Part shown: piece by piece, positions 1 through 11,660 of the stretch | Position numbering within the stretch: position 1 is the first letter of the stretch | Layout of the letters: each line of letters starts with the position of its first letter | Assembly (NCBI RefSeq): GCF_963678635.1 | Contig: NC_087063.1 | Coordinates: forward strand, 57,358,759-57,422,758 | DNA length: 64,000 bases | Reading direction: 5' to 3' | From: Symsagittifera roscoffensis | Taxonomy: Eukaryota; Xenacoelomorpha; Acoela; Convolutidae | Made by a program: the position numbers and the translations under genes | The notes under the pieces: generated by a model | The model's input: the letters and a program-made list of their open reading frames with translations, nothing else | Database searches by the model: none | What the model was told of the DNA's origin: nothing

Positions 1-780
1 AATCAAATCGTTTCCCATGTAACTCTCAGACAACAAAATTTAAAAAAATTTAATTGAAGTCCATTGTTCTAAAGTTTATTATAGTCAATTAAATTGATTT
101 TTTTTTTCAATTTATTTTAATTTTGCTTCGAGCAAAACTTTGCAAAAACTTCAGCTTTTTTCTAATGAGTAATGCAGAAATTTGCATAACGGGCGTACGG
201 CTCACTCGATTTTTAAATCTAAGCTTTCAAACAGAAACAATTTCACCCCAACATTTTTGCTCCCCCCCCCCCCCCCTCAAACATAACATTGGCCCCTCTA
301 TCCCTTACCCCCGCCAACAACTGCGAACTAAATATCCCCCATCAGAATCAAACCCTCTCCCGGGTTGTAATTTCTGAAGCCTGCCGAAGCGTCTTAATCG
401 ATCTTATCAATTTTTAAACATAAGCTTTCTCCCGTTGCAAAACGATTTCATGCCCCCAACATTTGCTCTTTTGCCCCATTACCCCCTATCGTTTGCCCTT
501 TTGTCTTTGTCCCTTTTTTGGCGATTTTTTTTGGCGCTCGTTTTTTTTTGACGTGTGAGCGCGTTTTTTTTTGGCGCGCGCTCACCCGTCACAATTAGTA
601 TATATTGATGCCGAAAGCTTATTAGTCGCTAATAAAGCGCCTTACTTTATTTTGAGCGTGGCGGTCAAAAGATACTGATATTTTATCGAGATGGTTGAAA
701 AACATCGAACTTCGGTCAAAGATTGTCAAAACTTACTGAAGATGGTCGAAATCTCAAGTTAAAACCTCGAACTGGGTCTA
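1..780. repeat. Low-complexity, gene-free flank with a MITE fragment
   Basis: No gene is seen. A C-homopolymer lies near 265-280. Bases about 500-620 (the stretch with repeated TTTTTTGGCGCGCGCTC and then TTAGTATATATTGATGCC) match the interior of the hAT-like MITE at 44173-44557, so this is a fragment of that family. Bases about 680-765 show the GTCGA-type minisatellite units described at 3290-4115. Confidence 0.5.
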
Positions 781-988
781 TTTAATGCTTTGGCGGACTT
801 CGGAAACTGAGTTGGTCGAATTAAAAAAAAGTCGACACAAATTTCATTTTTTCTCGGAGAAGCCCCCCTTCTTTCTTTCAAAAACCCTAAATTGTATCAT
901 CCTTATGATAATCACCATTTTGCGAGTGGGATCCTCTAACCCCCAAACCTTTTTGCAATTCGTGTTCACTCTATCTTTGTTTTTCCAG

Positions 989-1255
989 ATGCTGAATCTG
1001 TTCATGCTTCTGCTCGTCTCCTTCCTCCTCCTCATGACCCCCTTCAGACTCATCACCCTCTCCATGTCCATCATGCACAATCTACTCCACCACTACCCCA
1101 CAGGATACACAGCACTCGCCCTCACCCTCTCCTATCGCACTTCAGCTGTGGTGTTTGCCAGCAATAGTATCGTCAACCCCATTCTCTTCAATGTCCTGTC
1201 GTCCAGATTCAGGCAAGAAATTATACTTAACAGATCAAACTTGAAATCACTCTGA
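989..1255 (+). CDS. Terminal exon of a class-A (rhodopsin-like) GPCR: TM6, TM7 and helix 8
   Basis: A polypyrimidine tract and TTTTTCCAG end at 988, and the frame is open from 989 to a TGA at 1253-1255 (88 codons). The translation starts with a hydrophobic helix ending in LLLMTPFR, which fits the end of TM6 in peptide-type receptors. After a short extracellular loop comes a second helix with SNSIVNPILF and then NVLSSRFRQE, the classic TM7 NPxxY region followed by amphipathic helix 8. The Tyr of NPxxY is Phe here, and the usual CWxP Trp of TM6 is absent. The C-tail after helix 8 is only about ten residues. Upstream exons (TM1-TM5) are not seen in the window, so they lie to the left or the exon is a relic. 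The ligand class cannot be decided; the helix 8 style resembles TRH or neuromedin-like peptide receptors. The family call is fairly safe, expression is not. Confidence 0.6.
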   Translation: MLNLFMLLLVSFLLLMTPFRLITLSMSIMHNLLHHYPTGYTALALTLSYRTSAVVFASNSIVNPILFNVLSSRFRQEIILNRSNLKSL

Positions 1256-1390
1256 TATGAGACAACTTTGTAGTGGAGCGCTAACTCACTATTTGTCGAT
1301 TTAAAAATGAATCTAACAAGTAGTTTAAGGTTACCAACAAACATTAAGTGTGGTCAAACCTTGTCCAAAACGTTCACCCTGGATTTTTCT

Positions 1391-1396
1391 AATAAA
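1391..1396 (+). terminator. Candidate polyadenylation signal AATAAA for the GPCR exon
   Basis: AATAAA occurs 136 bases after the stop of the GPCR-like terminal exon, a normal distance for a short 3' UTR. In AT-rich DNA this hexamer also arises by chance, so the call rests on position only. Confidence 0.35.
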
Positions 1397-1720
1397 ACGA
1401 GAAAAAAATCTAGTTTCGGGTAACTTAGAGCTTTTTGCTCGCTAGCTGAATGCGAAGGCTTTCCTTACAAAATTCTGTAAGGTTGTTAAAGTTGTTAATT
1501 TTTCTGCATATGAAAAAAAAACAATATATTTCAGCGTATCCGGTTTGCATCGCACAGAAATGCATATATGAAGTAGAATATGGTCAAGAGATAACATGGA
1601 CGGCTGGGGTGCAATAAATAGAAGGTTCGAATCTGGTCAAATAGTTACCAGATTCAATTAGTTACTAGTAATCTGTTCAGAGTAAAAACAAATAATTATC
1701 TTTGTTCTTAAACTGATATT

Positions 1721-2345
1721 CCCGGGTTGACGTCCATAGAAGGAAAACCCTTATCATACAAGTTCATATATGGATTCTATGGAAAAATGCTTATCCTACA
1801 ATTTTCATACAAAATTTAAAAACTGTTTTAAAAATTTATAAGATTCATTTTTTTATTAGACTCAATTGAAGCTTTCTGGTCATGTACAAAATGATGAAAA
1901 AATTTAAATGAAAAAATGGTTATCATACAACTTTCATGTATGAAAATTGTATGATAAGCATTTTGTTAAAAGAATTTTTTCTAAAATTTTTCTAGAAACA
2001 TGTTTCGATAATTACAAATGAGGTTAGTGAAAAATTTCAATGACAAAGAGCAGTTTAACTATCAAAAGCATGGTTTTAATTTTGTTCGAAAAAATGCTTT
2101 TCATATAACTCTTTTACATGAAATTGTACGACAAGCATTTTTTAGAGAAAATTAGAAAATTCAAAATTCGATTGAAACTTTGTTTGGGCAATTTTAAATT
2201 AATTTATTAGGGGTTTTCAGTGTTTGAGATCAACTTACTGTCAAAAAGATATTTTCAGTTTCGTTTGGAAAAAATGCTTATGATATAGTTTTCATATAAA
2301 AAATTGTTGTATGATGTGCTTTTTTTCATTAAAAAAAACGAATAT
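1721..2345 (+). mobile_element. Truncated copy of the CCCGGGTTGAC terminal-inverted-repeat element
   Basis: It starts with CCCGGGTTGACGTCCATAG and contains several diverged CTTATCATACAATTTTCATA-type subrepeats in both orientations, as in the complete copies at 8528-9469 and 46836-47772. I find no right-hand inverted terminus. The right boundary is taken where the ATGATAAGCATTTT-like units stop. Confidence 0.55.
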
Positions 2346-3289
2346 TTTTAAGTTTGTTTTTATTTCCTTTTCTCCGCGACAAATTTTTTTTCGGTCTATG
2401 GCGGACTTCCCTCGCAAATTTTAAAAAGATGAAAAAGTTTCAGCAAATTTGAACTTTTTCTAATAAAACTTAGGCTAATTGATAATTCGGAAATCATCCA
2501 AATCAGTCGAAACAGAAGCAATTTGCTTCACCTAGACAGAAAAAAACTTGCAATTCATTTTAAATTTTTTTATTTGCATAGCTGATTTGCGAAATGTATA
2601 AGTTATATAAATTAGGACTTTAAACTTATGCATGCAGACTTAGTGTAGTTTTCTACACGCGACTTGTCTGTCACAGTAGTTTCTTTATCATACTAGTACC
2701 CGCTTTTTTATGGATGATTGGTTTGAAAAAATAACTGTAGTCAAAATGACACTACTCGATGAGGAGCGTAATTTTTTTATACGGCTTTTGGTTCATCTCC
2801 ATATTACCGGTTTTTTTAACACTTGTCTAAGGATTTTTTATCTGCAGGTTAATGCATTCTCCTAGAGATAAAAAAAATCATAAGACAACTAGAGACAATC
2901 CTTAGACAATTAGACTACAAAATTTCTACATCAACAACAGTGTTATCGCTCTAACTAGCTCTCTCGTTCCGTCATCTTCTGTGATACTTTAATAAAAACG
3001 TCACCAACTTATTTTTTGGTAATAAGTGTCGCGATTATTATAACATCTTGAGTTCTCCTAAATCTTTTGAAACATCATTACCCTTTTTTAGGAATCGTCG
3101 ATTTCATTACTTTTCTCATTAAATTGCGCTCCGTCCATGCAGCCATAGGTGTTGCAATCAGCGTATCAGCAAAGGAAAGGTTGCCCTTGTCAGTATCCCC
3201 GTGCCGAGGTGCGCAACTTATGTTTGAAAGTATAAATTGAACAAATGCACTTTTGCGAATAAAATAACGCGGTCGAGAAGCAATTTTAA

Positions 3290-3505
3290 GTCCAACTTAA
3301 CGTCTATATAAGCCCGATTTTGGTCGAGAGAGTCGAAAAACACCCAACTTTGGTGGAGAGAGTCAAATTAGAGATCGAGAAAGTCGAAGCATAAGTCACG
3401 CACAGTCAAAACATACCCAACTTTGATCGAGAGAGTCGAAACATACATCGAGCACAATCGAAAAATAGGTCAAGTACAGTCTAAACTGCCGCCAAGCTTA
3501 GTCAG
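3290..3505. repeat. Degenerate GTCGA-type minisatellite, block 1
   Basis: Diverged tandem units of roughly 20-35 bases built on CGAGAnAGTCGAAACATACC and AACTTTGGT. The same units occur at about 680-765 and 3771-4115. Confidence 0.55.
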
Positions 3506-3770
3506 AATTTTTTGGTACCGTTTCCACAAATCGACTGTAGCAAAGAAATATCACCAAAAAGAAAAAACTTTATAGAAGTGCACAGCAAATTGTTTCTTTA
3601 TCTGCTTTATTTGGTTGTTATTGAAAACTATAAAAAGCTAAACCAAAAAACTAAAACTTTCAGGTCTTAAAACTGAAATAAAACTTAAACCAGATGTGTT
3701 CTCACTCAGAGAACAAAAAAAATTTTGGCAGAAAGTTTTCGAAGCAACCACAGCTGACGATAAAGCAAGA

Positions 3771-4115
3771 TAGTTTTTTTGTTCGAGACAGTCGAAATAA
3801 AGCTATTTTTTGCCAGAAAACCAAATCATATCTATTTGGGGTCAAATTTACAAAAAAAAATTAAAAGGTCAATCGAGACAGTCAAGAAAGGCGAAACACA
3901 TCGAATTTTTGTCAACTGGGTCGAAAAAAGTCGAACCAATTTTTGTCGGGATGAGAAAATTGAAACGTACCAAAATTTGGTCCAGATGTTCGAAAGATAC
4001 AAAAATTTGATCGAGAAAATCGAAACATACCGAATATTGGTCGAGACGTTCGAAACATAACCGGGTTTTAGCCGAGAAAGACAGAACATAAGTCGAGTAT
4101 TTCGACCAGGTCTAA
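3771..4115. repeat. Degenerate GTCGA-type minisatellite, block 2
   Basis: About eight units of ~32 bases (CGAGAnAnTCGAAACATACC then nAAnTTTGGT). The open frames across this block on both strands follow from the repeat having no in-frame stops. They are not treated as genes. Confidence 0.6.
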
Positions 4116-5090
4116 CCCCCTATTCAACCTCCTATGAAATTTCGCGATCAATTCTCCCCATTTAAACGACCATTCGGCAAAATTAAATTTTTCCCTCTTT
4201 TTCTTCCTTCGCTTTTTTTGCTATTGCTGCGCTATTACAATACATAGTTGAAACAAATATTTACTAAATGTGACAACAAAAATTGATTACAGCTGTTCTC
4301 CTACATTACTTTTTGCGCTTGAAAATAAATCATCTTCAAATCGCAGCGACTATGAAAATCTTTTTTATTGTATAATTGAAACAAATTGATTGTTACTAAG
4401 CCTCACATGTTTTAAATTGTTTTCTTTCTCAAATACATTAAGCTTGAACAATTCAGCGTATATGATCAGAAGCGCATGTTTTTACCAAGAGTTACGCTAA
4501 TTTTTTTGATTTTTTAGGTTGCTACAGAAGATTATTGACCAGCTACAGCTTTAGTGAGTACTCAAAACTAAGAGCCAATACTGATTGCATTAACAGTAAA
4601 AAAAAAAGAAATTTGAACACAAAACTCGCAACCTACAAAACTACCAACAAAAAAATCATGGATGAGATAGAACAGGTGCTTGAGTTGGCTTTTTGTCCAC
4701 AATGGCCATCATTTGCAGAGCATTTGTGGCTTTACTTCAGACCAGTATCATATTTTGAATAACAAAATTAACTTAGAAACACCAATTTAGTTTTTACGGA
4801 TTTTAATTGATTCCTGGCTCAAAACTGATTGATTCAAAAAAAGCATGTACGCTTAATTGGAATAATTGCCTGAAGGACCAAAGATCTACCATTTTTTTAA
4901 AATGTTCAAAGAACTCATCAGGTTTGAAGAAAAAAAAACGAAACATGTAGTCAACTAATTTCCGTAAAATTCTTACGAAACACGTTTTTGAAAATTTTAG
5001 ATTGAATTTGGCAAAAAAATTAATACTCTAACAAAGTTAGTATTAAAAATTTCTTTACAAAAATTTTTGCAGACTGTCTTAAATTAGCCA
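4116..5090. other. No supported feature
   Basis: AT-rich sequence. A 75-codon open frame at 4535-4762 (+) lies after TTTTTTAGG but has no recognisable domain and no partner exon. I see nothing else. Confidence 0.4.
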
Positions 5091-5099
5091 TATTAGAAA

Positions 5100-6120
5100 C
5101 AATTTTTGAATTTAAACAACGAAAGTACCATATAACAAATATCTATCCATATTCAATATTTCTCCTACGACTATTTAGCACTTTCAAAAGCTAGCCTGCA
5201 TCGAAACTACTGATTGCTCAAAGAAATTTGGTTACTGGCTAAAAACCAACCCGATTTTAGATTTCAAATGTCAACAAAAGATCTTCTGGTATACTTTATG
5301 AAAAGCATCCGAACTGATTGGCAATTGAACCCCAATGTTACAAATGCATTTTTATGATCTCGCTAATGATTTGATTCTTTTTCACACGAAAACAGAAAAC
5401 TGCTCACTAAAAGGTCCCGTTCAAACATTGTTGAAATCGTATTTGACAATCAGATCGCAATTAGTCAAAAAAGCTCTAAAATATAAAAACTGAAGCGTAA
5501 TCAGTGAGGAGTTCCACAGAGATCAATCCGTAGGCGACTATTGATGTAACAATGATTACAAGTTCAGATGACACAGCAAGAAAAAAAGGGATGGAAACTT
5601 ACATCAAAACATTGAGCACTTATCAAAAAGCTGAAATTGGTTGAAAATTAATGAGTTGCTTTTGATCCTTGACAAATTTTAACCAGAAAAAAATATAGGA
5701 TCAGCTAAAAAAAACTAGGCACTGAAAATGTTGGAAAAGGCCTCAAGACTAAATAATTGTGTATTCACATGCATGCAATATGCAATATTAATTTTCGTAT
5801 TTCATAAAAACTTTCTCGTCAAGCTGACTTTTTTGATAGTTGCTTTACTGATGAGCTACGTACTAACATTAGCACAACTAGTTTCAATTTTTTCAGTTTC
5901 ATTCAGACAAAAATGCGTTTTGAGTTTGTAGTATAGAAACTAGCAAAGCTAAGAAAATTTCAATCAAAAATATGAACGACGCGAAATCAAATTCCGAGAT
6001 TGTTTTTAGGAGAACAGATATATCAGTGTGTAGCGTACTAAAAGAAACCTACAGTGAAAGAGTGTCACATTTGCGAGCTATTCAAAACAACACTTATTGT
6101 TTTACACAACAATTTGAGAA
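5100..6120 (+). mobile_element. Decayed non-LTR (LINE) retrotransposon, reverse-transcriptase region
   Basis: Frames are broken by many stops, but ordered fragments of a CR1/Jockey-type RT can be read. Near 5365 there is FDSFSHEN (the usual FDxxxHxxL block). Near 5432 is LLKSYLTIRSQLV (LLxSYLxNRxQxV). Near 5511 is GVPQRSI (GVPQGSILGPLLF). Near 5566 is SDDTA, the relic of the F/YADD catalytic box. Near 5639 is NWLKINELLLILDKF (NWLxxNKLxLNxxKT). The order and spacing match a LINE palm-to-thumb region. It cannot encode an active enzyme. Boundaries are approximate and no 3' tail was identified. Confidence 0.6.
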
Positions 6121-6689
6121 CTGAATTACAGAAAAAAATCACACTTTAAATAAGATTCAGATATTGCATCACAAAAGTAAATAAAAAACGCTCAAACCCA
6201 CGAATAATTTCACAAGCAAAAGTCATAAAAAACTTGCACGGAATACAAAACTTTTTACAGATTTTTCTTTAGTAGTCAGCAATCTGGATAACGACCAATT
6301 CGAACTTTTTAACCATGATTTTAGCTATATAAATCAGAAATAACAACAAACTGGCAGATATTTTTTCTAGAAACTGTGTTGTAGAATTTTTACATCTAAT
6401 GGTATCTTATAGTTGAAAACTCTTAGTAGCTAGAAAATGTGAAATTATACTGCCTTAATAAGATATCACTTGAATAGGCCTAACAAGCCCTTTGAGGTTT
6501 CTGATATCGAAATTAGGTAAATTGACAAATATCTATTGAATAATCTCAGATATGGAAACAATTTATTCGACGACCTATTTTTTTAAATTTGATATATTGG
6601 CAACCAGTCCTTACAAACAGTCGTGGAAGTTGTGAATCAAAAAGCATCACAGTTTCGCTTACAAAAACTGAATGTTGTGATTTGTGAAA

Positions 6690-7590
6690 GATATACTAAT
6701 ACCACCAAGTTATTATTACGACTTTCGTAACGAAGCTAACGGAATATTTGTGCTCGGGTTGGGTTTTTTTCAGACAAACTTCGACTTTTTAACAGGCTAT
6801 TTTGACGGAATTTTTTTGTATCATTCAAAAACTATTGTTGTCCCATGCTTGAATTTAAATAGACATTTCATCTCTGGTCATTTTTCGTAAAGTTATGGGT
6901 GTTAAAGATTGCTAATTTGGCCAATTTGCGACAATTAACGCTCGATATGTTTCGCGCTACTAACGCGTAAGCGAGATTCAATTCGTCTTAGAAATCGTTG
7001 CAATTCGGTTGAAGGAAGCTCATATGCCATAATTGATTTGTTATTAGGAGCAAAATCTATCACTTTGTTTTTTTTTTTTGAAAAATTTTTCAATTTTACT
7101 TTATTGTTCCGACTTTCGATACGAAAGTAACGGAATATTTTTGCTCGGGGTGGGTTTTTTCTTCAGACAAATTTCGACTTTTTAACGGATTTTTTTCTAT
7201 ATCATTCGAAAGCTATTGTTGTCTTGAGCTCAAATTTGAAAAAATATTTCACCTGTGATCATTTTTCGTAAAATTATTGGGGTTTAAAGATTGCCATTTT
7301 GGCAAATTTGGGACATTTAACGCGCGATATATTTCGCGCTAATAACGCGTAAGCGGAGAATTAATCCGTCTTAAAATCATTCCAAATTGGTTGAAAGAAG
7401 CTTATTCGCCACAATTGATTTGTTACAAGGAGCTAAATCTATCTTTTTGTACTTTATATGGCGTGTGGCGGGATGATTTTCATAAAAAATTTCAAATTTT
7501 AGAAAAAAAAAGTTTTCATTTTTTTTTTATTACATTTAATTTTTTGATGTTATTACTGCTCCATAAAACCTAAATAAGTTCTGCAAACAT
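6690..7590 (+). repeat. Two tandem copies of the dominant ~0.5-kb repeat (plus orientation, incomplete)
   Basis: The second copy begins at about 7103 with GTTCCGACTTTCGATACGAA and proceeds through the blocks seen in every monomer: GTGCTCGGGGTGGG, CTTCAGACAAA, CACCTGTGATCATTTTTCG, GCCATTTTGGC, the GCGCGATATATTTCGCGC palindrome, TTGATTTGTTA, TATATGGCGTGTGG and ACTGCTCCATAAAACC. The first copy, from about 6715, lacks the GGCGTGTGG block. The 3' hairpin end is missing from both. Confidence 0.75.
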
Positions 7591-7643
7591 TTGACTTAAT
7601 ACATTTGCTCATGAAATAATGGTGTTCGCTTGCAGAAAAATGA

Positions 7644-7943
7644 TCACTTGTTTTCTGTGTCTAATGGAATCACGAGGGTATATTTCTTCTTTTTTGGATC
7701 GAATATCCCAGGAGAGAATTGATTTTCATTAATGGGTGAAATTAAGCATTTAAGGCAAATCAGCTTACGTCTTGTGCATAGCACGCCAAATTGGTGAAAA
7801 AATGCTGTCTTTTTGAAATTTGAAGTATCGATTCGTGGCACGGGGCAACCGCAAATTTTCTGGTTGCAAACCCATTTCAAAGAATTATCATTTTGCGATG
7901 TAGTAAAATGTCTGTAATCTATCCGGTCACTTCCAGCAGCCAT
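7644..7943 (-). CDS. Hypothetical 99-residue cysteine-containing protein or exon relic
   Basis: An ATG at 7943 (minus) opens a 99-codon frame ending at 7644. The composition is mixed and protein-like rather than the F/K/N-rich composition of neighbouring AT noise, and the DNA is less AT-rich than its surroundings. Cysteines are arranged as CNQKICGC followed about 27 residues later by CTRRKLICLKC, which could be a small zinc-binding pair. The C-terminus is lysine-rich. I do not recognise the family. It sits between a satellite copy and anonymous sequence with no supporting exon nearby. It could be a fragment of a transposon-borne gene. Confidence 0.3.
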   Translation of the reverse strand: MAAGSDRIDYRHFTTSQNDNSLKWVCNQKICGCPVPRIDTSNFKKTAFFHQFGVLCTRRKLICLKCLISPINENQFSPGIFDPKKKKYTLVIPLDTENK

Positions 7944-8527
7944 CAAGCTACGGTCTCAAAATTTTTTTTGCCTACCATATGCAATTGAAGTGGAACCTTA
8001 TACACATCTAACGAGAAAAATCTACCAAACATGTCCAGAAATCAATTCAGAAGTTGAACTTTAAAAATTGTTTATTAGGTTCTAGGAAATGAAAGATTTG
8101 ATGGAATAAATTCCCACAGACTCACCAAAAACAAACAAATCTGCTCTAATAGGGGGGCATGTTGAATGTTCCGACTGTTTTGTTTGCCCTTTAGCGTCTA
8201 TTGATGTAAGAACGATTTAGAAAAAAAAGACGAGTGTGAGAAAAATAGAAAAAAATCGATTTTATTTGTGAAACTTATCTGAATCGCAAAAATTGACAAA
8301 TTTTTGCTGTTTTTTCCCCAGAAAATTTACAAGTTTTCAACTTTTCCTTTGGCAAAACTGTTGATCATTTTAACGATATCGATGTCCAGGGCTGAAACTC
8401 AAAACGAAATTTTACCCGTGATAATAATAACATAATGAATTCGTTTACGAATCAGGCACATAAAAAATTATTTATTATAAAAGCATTGGTAGCGCCGATT
8501 CGAATGGTCACCGTAAGGCTGCAAGCC

Positions 8528-9469
8528 TCCGGGTTGACCAAAAATGCTTATCATACAATTCTTATAAATGGGAAATTTTTTTTATAGAAATCCATGCGTA
8601 CAGAAAATTGTATGAAATCTCTATAATAAACATTTTCCCATAAATGGAAATTGTGTGATAGGTGTTTTCTCCATAATCCAAAAAGTTGTTTTTTGTTTTT
8701 TAATTGATTTTCTGAAAAATTTTGGGTTGTGTTTGCAACAAAACCCAAGTGAAAAATGCCTTGGTTACTCAAAGCACCAAAGGTTGGACGGTCTTACTTT
8801 TACAATGCATAAAAAACGAACGACCTGAATTGTCTTCTAGCTGTCTTTCGCAAATAAAACAACACACTTTTAATTTTTGGCAAAATTTTTCAATACTGAT
8901 TATTTTAAATTTTTGAATTTCTAAATTATCAGACATTGATTGAGGCATACATAAACACGCCATACAAAAGAAATAGGACTTTTCAGCATTTAAAAAAATT
9001 AAATTGAAAAAAACCAATATTATCGTATCCAGGACTACGTTATGCACACAAAAAATTGAATGCAAAAAAAAAATTTCGGAAATAGTTTGCTTGCGGGCAA
9101 AATTCGATTTGCGGTTGAAAAAAAAAACAAAAAAAAAATTGGGGCAAATTTTCAAAATTACTAAATTATAAAAAATTTTGTGTCGCCATCAAAAAATGCC
9201 AGTCATACATTTTCCATATATGGAAATTGTATGGTAAGCATTTTTAAAAAAAAAATTTAAATCAGTTTTTTTTAATCACCAGTCTGTTCAACTGTTTTCA
9301 AAAAGCCGAACAAATGGTTTAATTTGTTTTCTATTGTTTTCCGAAAATGTATGAAAATTCTATGACAAGTATTTTCTCCAAACACTTGATGTATGGATTT
9401 GTATGATACTAATTTTTGTTGTATGGAATTGTATGATAAGCATTTTCGGTGTATGGATGCCAACCCGGG
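8528..9469. mobile_element. Complete ~940-bp non-autonomous DNA element with CCGGGTTGACC inverted termini
   Basis: The left end reads CTCCGGGTTGACC followed by AAAAATGCTTATCATACAAT. The right end reads ATTGTATGATAAGCATTTTC, then GTGTATGGATGCCAACCCGGG, the inverted counterpart. Length agrees with the second full copy (937 bp at 46836-47772), and interior blocks such as ACCAAAGGTTGGACGGTCTT are shared. It encodes no transposase; the minus-strand frame near 8769-9155 is low-complexity and not conserved intact in the other copy. I could not establish a target-site duplication, so the superfamily is open. Confidence 0.7.
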
Positions 9470-9678
9470 ATGTTTGCAGGTGCCATTTCAGAGCAATTTG
9501 GAGAATCAGATCACTTCATGTGAAGTTATGTATGTTTGAAATGAGCGAAATAGCCACTGTGTTTCGTTCTATAACGCATTCAAATTATTTCGTTCCAAAT
9601 AAATGAAGTATTGGTTCAAATCTTTAGGTTACTATAGGGGTAAAAATTAGGAAAAAAATGATGATATCTCAATGAAAG

Positions 9679-10123
9679 AAGACTGCTCGTATGCCAGGCA
9701 AAGCCCTGAACGTTCTGACTGTCCCTAAATTCATATTGAATAGTTTTTTGGAAAACAAAATATCGAAAACCTATGCATTTTGGACAATATCAAAGTGTAA
9801 GATTTTGAGTCGTACGAAATTAATACGACCAATTAGCTAGCCTCAATTCAATGTGGAACGATTTTGTTGAGCAGGATAATTCGCCACGCATAAATAATTC
9901 GCATTACGCTACTCAAAGCGCGCACAATTCAGTCCGCAACATGGCCAATTTGGCAACTTTCTTCAAACCCCCAGAACTTTACAAAAAATAATCAGAGGTA
10001 AAATAACTTTGGGGTGTAAAAAAGTTTTTTCGAAAACACTTATTTCGATCGGCGATAATTGACTGAATAAAAAAAACCACACCGAGCATAAATATTCCGT
10101 TTTCTTAGAAAGTCGGAACAAAA
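9679..10123 (-). repeat. Diverged single copy of the dominant repeat (minus orientation)
   Basis: It begins with GACTGCTCGTATGCCAGG and CAAAGCCCTGAACGTTC, continues through GGCCAATTTGGCAACTTTC and the ACCGAGCATAAATATTCCG block, and ends with AAAGTCGGAAC. Heavily mutated compared with the 18-38 kb array, hence old. Confidence 0.65.
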
Positions 10124-11232
10124 AAAGGCCAGAACTGTGCCTTTATCAGAGCAATTATGTGACTATTCGAGATAGCGGTTCAGGTGGAAACTTAATTTTT
10201 ATGCTGGTAGATTTGATTGTAAGACAGGCTGCTCTTATCAGGGCAAAATTTTGATTACTTTTTATTATCTTTCAACTTGTCGGGGATATTTTTTGATAGA
10301 AAAAAGTATGAAGTTATAACTTGCTTGCTTGTTCTCCACTCACAGTGAATTCTAATTACTAAAAGATACAGCGGTACACCTGGTTTTCTATAATTAAGCT
10401 CGGAAGGATTTTGAAAAAATCCTTATTTAAGCTCGAAAGGATTTTGAAAACTGCTATTTTATATCATGGGAATCGGTCATAAGACGAAACCACCTCAAGC
10501 ATAAAAATTTGCACAATTTTGCAAAAAAGTTTCCAAAGAGATTATGCAAATCAAACAAATCAGATAAAGAGATAACAGTCACATTTTCCACTTACGGCCA
10601 AGCTTTAGAAGGGATTGCAAACCAAATGAGCAGTTTCAAAAAAGCAGACACCACAATGAACAGCTAGAATAAGGGTTAAAATTTGTAATCTACTAATCAG
10701 ATATTCCTTCATTTGGTCTGGTTTAACGAACTTTGTCTAGTGGGACCTACACCAAATTATTCAAGTCATCTGACATTGCCTTTAAGCAAGGATTTGCAAG
10801 TAATTAACCATTATATGATAATGAAAAAAATAACGAAGCAAACTAACTCTATTACAGATGCAAAAACTGATGGTTAGGTTTTTTCGGGGTACGGTATAAT
10901 AATTTCCATATTCAAGTATGTAAGCTTGCAAGCCTTTAGAGTAGTGATTTGAGTTCTGAAAAATATACCTTTTTTTACTGCAGAGGAAAAGTGGCCCGGC
11001 AATTTTTATTTAATTTGTATGTTTATAATTTAACCAACAATTGACCCTGTATCATGCGGTAATTTGATTGATCTATGGAATCAAGAAATTTGTCGATTTG
11101 GGGTTGAATTTTTAAGCCGAGATTCGCAAGTTAATTCATATTAATTTCGTAAATGTTGAAAATTTTCCAGGCCTCTTTGTCTAGTTTTACCCAATTTGAG
11201 TAAAAGCGTCTGCATGTGTAAATTTGAGCATT
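10124..11232. other. No supported feature
   Basis: AT-rich anonymous sequence with stops in all frames. I see no coding potential, RNA gene or clear repeat. Confidence 0.4.
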
Positions 11233-11242
11233 GTATCATTCG

Positions 11243-11660
11243 GTAACTTCCCAAATGGCATAATTCCCAAATGGCATAAATTTCCAGTTTTCATTGTAAT
11301 TTAAACGTTTTCTATCAATTTCTATTTCTATCATTTTGTCAGGAACGAAAGCATGTAAACAAGATTTGGAATTAATTGCTTCCAAACAAATTTAAGCAAC
11401 AGATTTGTCGTAAAAAATTGACCACAAGAAGCTTATTAATAATCGCAAGATTATGCTTCTTGCTTTTGATAAAAAGTTCTAGAAGTTTTTCACGATAAAA
11501 TGTCAATCAACATTTGAATTGACAATTTGACTAATTTTCTCACATTGTTCACGAAAAAATTGTTCTCAATTTTTCCAAAGCAGCTGTTGCATGAAATTTA
11601 TGCCATTTGGGAAATTTTTCATTTTTATACCATTTGGGAATTATGCCATTTGAGACGTAA
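11243..11660. mobile_element. 418-bp MITE with CCCAAATGGCATAA inverted termini and 10-bp direct repeats
   Basis: The left end carries two copies of CCCAAATGGCATAA. The right end carries the inverted form (TTTATGCCATTTGGGAA, then ATACCATTTGGGAATTATG). Immediately outside, the 10-mer GTATCATTCG occurs in direct orientation at 11233-11242 and 11661-11670, as a target-site duplication would. A 9-10 bp duplication is typical of Mutator-like elements. There is no coding capacity. Confidence 0.6.

Noticed and set aside
4535-4762. 75-codon frame after TTTTTTAGG as a possible exon
   Set aside because: No domain, no partner exon, Lys/Asn-rich as expected from AT-rich chance frames.
8769-9155. 128-codon minus frame inside the TIR element as a transposase
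   Set aside because: Phe/Lys/Cys-rich low-complexity sequence with no DDE/D motif. The matching part of the second copy (47341-47541) is not open over the same length.
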